From the NCBI GenBank assembly GCA_038380435.1, contig JAWZYU010000056.1, forward strand, positions 2,480,001-2,544,000: a stretch of DNA of 64,000 nucleotides, read 5' to 3'. Source of the DNA: Ryuthela nishihirai. Its lineage: Eukaryota > Arthropoda > Arachnida > Araneae > Heptathelidae. Below the pieces are notes generated by a model. That model was not told where the DNA came from. It worked only from the letters and a program-made list of their open reading frames with translations, and did not search any database. The position numbers and the translations under genes are program-made. How positions within the stretch are numbered: position 1 is the stretch's first letter; every line of letters begins with the position of its first letter. Of this stretch, positions 56,792-64,000 are shown piece by piece.

Positions 56792-57065
56792 AATTGGTGG
56801 AGTGCATACACCATCATTTAGCTAGCACACGGCAAGGTGGCAGAAGGCATGAATCGGATCACAAGGCGATATGTTCCACCACCCAAAAGTGATCTCAGAC
56901 AGGTGCTCTTTTGAGCCCGGCAAAGCCAATCCGGAACTCATTTCTATTAGGAAGGAAGAATCGAAAGGCACTTTCCATGATGTGGCAATCGTTAGTCTCG
57001 TCTCTCCCGTTTCTAAAATATTGTGACAAAACGATATTCACACTTCTTTCCTTCTTTTCCAGGAG

Positions 57066-57260
57066 CCCATCTCGTGGCCGAGTGGATAACGCGCTTTGCT
57101 ACTGATCTGAGGTATCTGGGTTCGAGATCCGAGTAAGGCGTGATTGTTCGTGTTTTCTTTCTGCTGAGGACCCACCATCCTCACAAACTGACAATCGTCC
57201 TGAAATAACTCTATGACAAGCAGCAGCTTCAGGGGATATTTATTTATTATTTAAATGGAT
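57066..57260 (+). mobile_element. SINE-A, plus strand
   Basis: Head CGTGGCCGAGTGGATAACGC with B box GGGTTCGAGATCC, then the SINE-A body (TGCTGAGGACCCACCATCC) and tail GGGGATATTTATTTATTATT. It matches 23328-23530 with several changes. Confidence 0.85.
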
Positions 57261-57504
57261 AATTTAATTCGACAATTTTTCAAAATGCACGATCCTCCGG
57301 CGTAACAGGCTTTCATTTGGTACGTTGCTTCTTGCTAGTGGTGAACATCTTAGAAGAACCGTTTTGAAACACATATAGGTAAACTCAAAAATCAACCAAT
57401 GATGATAGAAGTAACTTTTAACTTTTTAACTTTTAGGGTAGAAGAAAATTAAAATATGAGAGTAATTATCCTGAACTTCCACAAAATTTATAAATTATTT
57501 TAAT
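57261..57504. other. unassigned DNA
   Basis: AT-rich linker between SINE-A and the LINE 5' piece; nothing recognisable. Confidence 0.5.
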
Positions 57505-57700
57505 TTAAGTAAATGCCTTTCGTTCAATCACATATGGCGTTACTCGTCCTAGACAATAGTACATTACAGATATATCTTAACGATATATCTAAGGTAAAAA
57601 AAAACTAGATGATATTTGAAATGCATGAATGATACTTTCCTATATTCCCTACTGAATGTACGATTGTATCATCACTGTGACTTCATGTAATAGCTTTCAT
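57505..57700 (+). mobile_element. LINE 5'-region fragment, plus strand
   Basis: GCCTTTCGTTCAATCAC, ATATCTTAACGATATATCTA and later blocks correspond in inverse to copy A at about 6700-6955. No coding sequence. Confidence 0.6.
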
Positions 57701-58609
57701 TTCTTCATTCAAGTTTCACTAATTTACCCTTGAAAGTTTCATTTTATGTGGTAGTGCGTCGAAAGCACATGTTTTTATCCGTCAATTAACACTTTTCATA
57801 AAATAGTGATTGTTCTATTTAAATTGTATAGAAAAGCAAATAACACTATATCCAAAATAGGTTGCAAATATTTCGGAACATTGCAACACAAAGAATATAT
57901 TTGTGTATTATAATTTCAAACAAAACCAGTAGTTTAAACAGAGGTATTCGACATTTTCTGTTGCTATGTAGGGTGAAACTTCGATCAATAAGTCTAAAAT
58001 TACAAATACAAATTTTATTAAAAGAAGAGAATCTGGTAACAACAAATAGGGGGAAATACAGTTGTAAACATACCCGGTTTACCAAAGCCACCTGGAGAGC
58101 TCATTAGCTCTCTCATTGGCGAGGAAGGAAATATGTATAAAAATAAGCAATTGAATTTGGGTAATAATTCATTGAATTCCATTTATTTTTAAGCCTACAT
58201 AATAATGAATGAATTGTATTTAAAATTTTAATAATATTTTAAATTGGTTTAGCAGATTAAAAAAAATTAGTAGCCACCAGTCGAATTATAAGAATTGAAA
58301 TTTGTTATAAATATTAATGGTTCTGTTATTGTACTGACCAGGTCTGGTATGACATAAGAAGTGTGGTTAGAATAGAAATCAGAGCGGTAACTGAATCAGT
58401 GCCATATTCAAGATCGTTATAGCATATTCTCTAAGGAGATACTTTCCCAAAGTCGAAATTTATTACCTACGATCAACATATTTTAGATTCTGTAGCGAAG
58501 TAAATACGATTACATCCGAACTAATGTTGCTGAAAATGCAAACTCAGGTACATTTGACTGAGATCTTTCATTTATATCGACTAACATTTTTTCATACGTC
58601 GTTCGATAA
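57701..58609. other. unassigned AT-rich DNA
   Basis: Two overlapping opposite-strand frames of 81 codons at 57846-58107 are complementary to each other and show no motif. Confidence 0.45.
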
Positions 58610-58820
58610 TTGCAATCAGAAGGCAGGCGACGAAGACGCCCCACAAATATCGGATGCGTTTCCAAAAATCACTCCCGACCCACGGAAGATGGGACTCCTC
58701 ATCTGTCACACCAAGAGAGTGAGAATTAAGCGGGACCATCCCACGAAATTCAGGACGAATCGCTCAAGTAGCCGCAGAACCACGAGGAAACTGCCAATTT
58801 CTGTCACCGATGACGTTTAA
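58610..58820 (+). CDS. candidate host-gene terminal exon, unknown product
   Basis: I do not recognise this protein. A GC-richer island in AT-rich DNA is open to a TAA at 58818-58820. The frame could extend upstream to an ATG at 58524, but composition changes near 58610-58620, just after TTGCAATCAG, which could be a weak splice acceptor. The predicted residues (AGDEDAPQISDAFPKITPDP, then KRVRIKRDHP and RSSSRRTTRKLPISV) go from acidic and polar to strongly basic, like a disordered C-terminal tail or nuclear localisation region. No repeat or transposon hallmark overlaps it. It could be a last exon of a gene on the plus strand, a retrocopy fragment, or chance. Confidence 0.3.
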
Positions 58821-59289
58821 TTCATAATAATATGATGATTAGACAAAGAATTTCGATATTTTTTACATCTTAATTGAAAATAGTTAATGAAGAAGGGTTT
58901 TGAGGAAGAGTTTTTATATGAATGCTTATATGAGATCGAGTTAACGCAGAATCAGGTAAATTGGGAGATACGTGCATTGTTTTTACTTAAATATACAGTA
59001 TAAAATCCTCATTCTTGAGGCTGGTAGATTTCTTACATAACGATTAGCCAAATACAATTTATACCCTAAACATGTGTGATTTTATTAAATAGCTTTGTAA
59101 GAGCTAAAAAATACTGTTTAATTCGTTTTCAGAAAAAAAAAATTTTTCGTGCTTTATAGGCCCTAAGATAATATTACTATTTGCCTGTTTCCCCATCACA
59201 CATTAGCCCACATTTCCATGGTGAGAGGAGGATAAAGACAGAAAAATGCATAGTGTTTCAAAATCTTGCCAAACCTCCCTATTCGTTAG
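58821..59289. other. unassigned AT-rich DNA
   Basis: Nothing recognisable. Confidence 0.5.
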
Positions 59290-59478
59290 AGTTATTATTA
59301 TCCCTCAAGCAGCTGCTTGCTACAGAGCCCGTCACGTTATAACGCCATAGTAGAAGGTCTGTGAGAATGGCCTAACTTTAGCAGAAAAGCAAAGATTCCA
59401 TGCCTTACACAGGGATCCAACCCAGGTCGATTTAATTAGTAGCCAAGTGCGCTAACCACTTGGCCACGGTACGGCACG
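59290..59478 (-). mobile_element. SINE-A, minus strand
   Basis: In inverse: tail TATCCCTCAAGCAGCTGCTT, body and head ending CGCTAACCACTTGGCCACGG (A box inverse). The B box is altered (ATCCAACCC), so it is an older copy. Confidence 0.85.
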
Positions 59479-59689
59479 GTTAAGGTATACTTTATGTTAA
59501 ATACAGAGATAAAGAGTTCAATTTTATTCCATGAATATTCGAATTGAAAGGACAGCCTAATAGCTTTAAATAATATTTATATTTATTTATTTTTTTTTAT
59601 TTCTCCATCAAGGACTTGTAAAGTTGTCCATTTCTCAGAATCTTTAAAGGAAAAACAACCACATTATAACCCAATATTAGGACAAAGTG

Positions 59690-60068
59690 GGTTGGGTTGT
59701 TTTACCTCTGAGCGGCACTTTTTGCACAACATGGGCTAAATGGCCAAGTCATATGGACCCCGAAAGCTCAGAGAAGATTGGGGGAGGGGACCCACTGGAA
59801 CAGCTGTTGGGAGACAGATGGTAACCTCCCGTCAAGGCCATCCAGCGTGTTCTTTAACGTGCACAGGGTATGGCACTCCTGCACACGGGGCCACGGCTTA
59901 ACGTCCCATCCGACGGACGGCGGCCTTTCCAAGCCCATCGGTGTCCCCTACTGACAGTGGGCAGGGCATTTTGCGGAGATAAATCTCAACGCTCACCCAG
60001 CTGGAACTCGAACCTGGGAACTACAGATTACGAGCCTGGCGCGCTACCGACTGAGCCACCCCCGCCCC
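59690..60068 (-). mobile_element. SINE-B, young copy with target duplication
   Basis: A 379 bp minus-strand copy flanked by TAGGACAAAGTG at 59678-59689 and 60069-60080, an exact 12 bp duplication. It is about 10 bp shorter than its closest relatives because of a deletion near 59968. The head boxes are intact. Confidence 0.95.
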
Positions 60069-60650
60069 TAGGACAAAGTGATCCATCATCACTTCTTAAC
60101 AGGAAAGAAATTCTTACTGAAAAAATTCTAACGTCATGGGCGAGATCGAATTTTAGTTTTCATGCCAGGTGAATTTTATGCATCATCAGATGAAATACGC
60201 AGCTCTCATTCTCGTGCAGGAGTGCATAAACTGCGGCCCATGTAAAAATTGGAAAATTGGAAAATGTAAAATATATTTTTTAAATCTACTACTAAAGTGT
60301 TGACAACTGGATAGGTGATTTAATATCAAGAAATTTTGAATAACAGCGTACAACTAGCTACAACGTCATTGAGCTCGTTATCCATTATATACTGCTGCAA
60401 TGAGCCAACTTCAGTTTTAATGTTGAGTTAAACTTTATATTAATATTTAACATTTTTCTTATTATTTTGTGCTCATACATATAGCGAAATACTATAAACA
60501 AAGGGAAAATTGATTTTTATATTACCACCCCTCCTTATATAAATCAAAATATTCTTATATTTATACCGATGCCGAAAATGTTTCAGTTCCCCTCTTCTAG
60601 TGCATTCGTAGATACCACTTACTAATTCGTTCATGTAATATATAATACAT
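60069..60650. other. unassigned AT-rich DNA
   Basis: Apart from the right target duplication, nothing recognisable. Confidence 0.5.
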
Positions 60651-60905
60651 GTTTCCGAAAGGACCCGAGTTCAAGCCCCGGATAATGCATGTTTCAAAAG
60701 AGCCCGAGTTCGAGTCCTGGATAATGCGAGTTTTCATAGGGACCAGATTTCGAGCCTGAATAACTCCTGGACCTTCCTTTTGCAGTGTTGTCTTTATGCC
60801 GATCTTTCACCTTCCTCACAGATCTTCTCTGTGACGTATTAGATTGACAGGCTCCTACCAATACCTTTGTGGAAAATAGCTTTTTCAGAGTAATTAGAAT
60901 CATAT
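60651..60905 (+). mobile_element. decayed SINE-A with a triplicated B-box segment
   Basis: Three ~40 bp units in a row, each with a B-box form: CCCGAGTTCAAGCCCCGGAT, CCCGAGTTCGAGTCCTGGAT and ACCAGATTTCGAGCCTGAAT. They are followed by a SINE-A-like tail (GATTGACAGGCTCC, then CTTTGTGG). The A-box region is not recognisable. Confidence 0.5.
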
Positions 60906-61260
60906 TCAATGAAAGCAACAATTCATCCTTTTTCAATTCCTCTTTTAAAATGGTCAAAAATTCAGATTTATTCAACTGACTAATTGCTTGAAATTTCCCC
61001 CATTGCTCCAACACAACTGTCAAATCAATTTTAATGCCGACTGTTATTTTAATTACTCGCGTGGGCAGGGAAAATATTTCTTTCATCAGAGTGGTCCAAC
61101 TGGCAGATCGCGTGACATGCTTAACATATAAAGAAGAGAAGGAATTCGCAACAAATGCGGAAATCGATAAAAAAGAAAAAAATAAATAAACCGTGCCATT
61201 CAGCAACCTTTGAGGAACGAAGAGAAGTCTCTTGAGTGGCAAATGGGTTTCTCTTTGCAC
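60906..61260 (-). CDS. uncharacterised open frame, minus strand
   Basis: I do not recognise this protein. A single frame is open for 188 codons from an ATG at 61260 down to 60694; its last third lies over the SINE-A relic, so only the first ~118 codons are considered here. They begin MQRETHLPLKRLLFVPQRLL, then a hydrophobic stretch (YLFFSFLSISAFVANSF, residues ~25-42) that could be a membrane segment. A mixed region follows with KITVGIKIDLTVVLEQWGKF, then an acidic-basic helix-like end (EFLTILKEELKKDELLLS). A frame this long is unusual in such AT-rich DNA but is not proof of a gene. It might be part of an unrecognised element. No promoter, splice site or homologue can be judged from the sequence alone. 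Confidence 0.25.
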
Positions 61261-61532
61261 TTTGATTCAAATTCGCGATCAGTGAAAATGAATGAATGTT
61301 TCTATCTCAGATTCATATTTCTTAATCAATGATTAATATAGAAACTATTCATTATAGTACTACACACAATATTCTGACATCGAAATAGGGACGTAATTGT
61401 CCTCTTGAAGCATTTTCAACCGTAGAAGAGTGATTACGTTAAAAGACGAAATTGTATCACCATAAATCATATTTCTATGTAACTTATCTACTCAGAAATT
61501 AAAGGACGAGAAATAATTTCCAACTTAATATA

Positions 61533-62897
61533 TACAGGGGTTTATCAAAATAACGTAAATGCATACTCTTTTGTGGAGAACAGTTTATTGATAAGCTGTA
61601 GGCCCACCAGCGGCGTTCAGAACAGACGCAATTAGATGTGGAATAGACTTATACAAGTCATGCACATAAGGTAATGGAATGTGGGACCATTTTTCCTGTA
61701 ACTAATGGCCTGTAGCGACCCAGGACGAATATTATAGTTGGATTTTGTCAAAGGCTGGACTTCTATTGTACTCTTCAGCCGAGACGGTTGGTAGTGGTAA
61801 AATATGGCATTATCGCAAGACATGTAGTGCATTATTGTGGAACATCTGGGTCTTGTCATTAATCATATTATTGCATCTTATGGCACAACTGTGCGAGTGA
61901 TGCTGGAGGTGGAAAGTGTGATCTGATCTTTGGCTCTAGATATTCCCACAAATTTTCATTAATATTGTGGTCTGGAAAATGAGGTGGGCAGGGTAGCTGC
62001 TGTACCTCATCACGTTTCACACAATGCAGGTTTGCATTCTCCGCTTGAAACCAGGGATATTCATTAGGAAACAATGCCCGCAACATTGGGTACAGCTGGC
62101 CCAAAGAATGGATTCGTACATTGTGTATGTAGCACGACCCTGCAGAATAATTAATGGCTCTAAGGAATACCGTGATATGGCATACTACAGCATCAGGGAA
62201 CCACCTTCATCCTTCACAGTCGGTACCAAACATTCGCGGTGGTACACTTCTGCATGTTTTCGCTAGACATACACTCTAACATTGGTGTGAAACAATGTGT
62301 AGCACGATTCATCAGATCAGATGAGACGTTGCCCGTCTTTAGTATCCCAGTTTTTATGTGGATTGCAGAACGGCCATAAATGCCGGCACGATGAAGTTCC
62401 CGACGAATCGTTATGACGGAAAGAGATCATTCCGACTGATGTTCAACTCTGCTATTCTTTATGGTTCCGTGGTATTGTGCTTCTGTTGTACAATCCGTGC
62501 CAACGGTCGCCTATCCCTATTTGACAACTTTGTATGGCGTCCATAATTTGCCTGTTTGGAGGCAACGCCTGTCCTGTTTGACAAGTAGGCACAATCTTCG
62601 ATAAAGTTCCTCGTGTTACACCTACTATTTCCACGGTTCTGCTTGCTGAAGCTACTGCAAAATGCACACCAATGATCATGCCTTTTTGGAAGTCACTGAG
62701 ATCTGACATTGTTGACAATTACACCAGAGTAGCTGTTTCATCGGCGCCTGTGACATTGCTACTAGAGAGCCGACATCGTACTTCTCCCCTTTATAAACCT
62801 CATATCGCGGGTTACGTCGTCTCTGTGATATGTATACTACGCATTGCGTGTACTCCAGTCGCCGTCGGTACTTCTATTATTTTGATAAACCCATGTA
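61533..62897 (-). mobile_element. Tc1-like transposon, 1.37 kb, broken transposase
   Basis: Ends TACAGGGGTTTATCAAAATA (left) and, on the minus strand, TACATGGGTTTATCAAAATA (right); 19 of 20 bases agree. The minus strand encodes the transposase in several frames. The N-terminal helix-turn-helix (62718-62452) reads MSDLSDFQKGMIIGVHFAVA and TVEIVGVTRGTLSKIV. The second aspartate block (62104-61868) has decayed to FQAENANLHCVKR. FPDHNINENLWEYLE follows, matching the PDLNPIENLW block with its glutamate. The second D reads E, so this copy should be inactive, although its ends are intact. The N-terminal fragment at 46080 belongs to the same family. Confidence 0.9.
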
Positions 62898-62944
62898 GTT
62901 CATTGGCGACTACTGAATGATAACTTGAAAATAAATGGAAAACC

Positions 62945-63064
62945 ATGAGGCTGCGCAGTTGAAGCTTTGACTGTTATCAGATCATGTATTCATTGATAAG
63001 AAATTGATAAGATCATCGACTATGAACAATGATAAATATCGATGCATGAACTGCGCAGTCTCAT
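62945..63064. mobile_element. 120 bp inverted-repeat MITE
   Basis: ATGAGGCTGCGCAGTT at the left and AACTGCGCAGTCTCAT at the right are inverse with one mismatch. The AT-rich middle contains GATAAGAAATTGATAAG. No coding sequence. Confidence 0.6.
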
Positions 63065-64000
63065 AGAATCCCATTACTTCCTCAGTTGCCATTCACGTTA
63101 CTCCACTGTTATAATATGAAAAAATGTTAGGGATGTCGTTTTTCTGCAATAGAGCAGAGTTTGTTTTCATCATTCGCATGTGGTTGTGTTAATTGCTTAA
63201 ACCATGAGAAGATATGTTGGTTAACTAAATGCAGGCCTGGACCTTGAAATAAATCCGGGGAGGACAATAAACACAATCGATCAGAAAAAATATCAAAGTG
63301 GGTGTGGGGTAAGAGGCTCGATTATCAATGCTGTATAACATTTCCCACTCTGTTAGTTACAAATTGCAATTTGCAAATTGGCAAATATAAAATATATTTT
63401 TTAAATATTTCTTGAAAAATGCATGGAATAGAAATAAATTTAATATTTTTTCACACTTTTTCCCTTAGTAAACATATTCTGAAAGGGGGAGGGGGACATT
63501 GTGTTATTGCCATCCTCCATATCCGTCCCTGACAAAATTTATAAGTTTTGACTCAGCTAAAGGAATCCTAATTTTATAATATTTCCAAATATAAATATAA
63601 TTCTGTATTCTTTAATTTTTTTCGAATTTTTTTTTACATTTGACCAAAAATATATATTTTTTAAAAATAACACATATTGCGTTATTCGAAAACTATGTGT
63701 TATTTGCTTAGTGTAAACAGTGTTGTGTTGCTTAGTGTAATATTTAATTTTAATTAAATAAAATCTTACCTTTGTCATTAAATCTCATATCAGATATACA
63801 TTTATCAATCACATATCTCTCTGGGATGATACTCATTTTCGCTTGTGCAGTTGCTATGCTTGTAAATGTTGCAATTGCACGCGCATTAACCAAATGGGGT
63901 AAAATAAGCAATAGGCAGCATAGCGCTAATTAAATTATCCTTGAAAATGTTAGAGAAACATATACGGATAAAACTGCAGTCGGTAAGTGTTACCGCTAAG
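63065..64000. other. unassigned AT-rich DNA to the right edge
   Basis: Short frames only; CAAATTGGCAAATATAAAAT at 63374 resembles a stretch near 60255, hinting at a dispersed repeat. Nothing else. Confidence 0.5.

Larger units (their letters stand above)
54877..57050 (+). pseudogene. Ty3/gypsy gag relic, split by two SINEs
   Basis: Pieces of a gag-like polyprotein, which would form the virus-like particle. The first piece starts at an ATG at 54877 (MSHYDTRLSAENG) and stops at 55060-55062. A shifted frame (METFDS...) runs into the SINE at 55099 and resumes after it as a charged, probably coiled-coil segment (LLQIEAEEKRHL, DEQREIRKVDESREI). A poorly preserved middle follows. A third piece, 56195-56402, reads DTWGQLGEHNREL and FERLKDLMISNRLK, resembling the C-terminal half of the gypsy gag capsid region. 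The SINE at 56403 splits this; the frame continues beyond it (CIHHHLASTRQG) to a stop near 56895. No CCHC zinc knuckle or protease is recognisable. Internal stops predate or accompany the insertions, so the element is dead. Confidence 0.65.

Noticed and set aside
57846..58107. Two 81-codon frames on opposite strands
   Set aside because: Mutually complementary frames in AT-rich DNA, no motif; likely chance.

Overview
This is arthropod-like nuclear DNA, dense in transposable elements and holding no clearly intact host gene. It is AT-rich, has no operons or ribosome binding sites, and is packed with Ty3/gypsy, non-LTR, Tc1/mariner, pogo/Tigger-like and hAT-like elements, tRNA-derived SINEs and tandem repeats. 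The mix and the gypsy polyprotein tail (with a YNLRPR motif) would suit a chelicerate such as a spider, but the species is an inference I cannot prove from the sequence.

Layout. 1-4233 is the 3' third of a Ty3/gypsy retrotransposon: an open integrase frame running in from the left edge, a 3' untranslated region with a ~160 bp tandem array, a polypurine tract and a ~960 bp 3' LTR. It sits inside an older minus-strand non-LTR element (endonuclease then reverse transcriptase, 4234-5985) whose 5' region (to ~6975) abuts a pogo/Tigger-like relic (7038-8080). The pair '5' region + Tigger relic' recurs at 41.6-43.8 kb and 52.2-54.5 kb, and a ~300 bp repeat with B-box-like motifs lies beside the broken LINE pieces. 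8-23 kb holds MITEs, old Tc1 copies (11.7, 16.1 kb), a C2H2 zinc-finger exon relic (10.1-10.35 kb), an endonuclease VII-like fragment (13.4 kb), and a GC-richer 791 bp segment bounded by 24 bp inverted repeats (20282-21072). 24-30 kb holds a hAT-like element inflated by internal tandem repeats and several inverted-repeat elements. 32.4-34.4 kb is a large inverted repeat around a Tc1 copy. 35.5-38 kb is minisatellite DNA. 38.9-49 kb mixes young SINEs, a CR1-like LINE end, a hAT MITE and two Tc1 elements with clear ends. 54.7-57 kb is a gypsy gag relic split by two SINE insertions, each with a 12-13 bp target duplication. 57-64 kb holds more SINEs, one Tc1 element, and two unexplained open frames.

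How the parts relate. Nothing here forms a pathway; the order is one of successive insertion. LINE and Tigger copies are old and broken, gypsy and Tc1 elements came later, and the ~385 bp tRNA-derived SINE family (at least 12 copies) is the youngest layer. Only the gypsy integrase reads as plausibly functional coding sequence. I did not find a new defence, metabolic or regulatory system. The best candidates for something undescribed are the SINE family, the 20.3-21.1 kb inverted-repeat segment, the recurrent LINE/Tigger composite and the B-box-bearing ~300 bp repeat.
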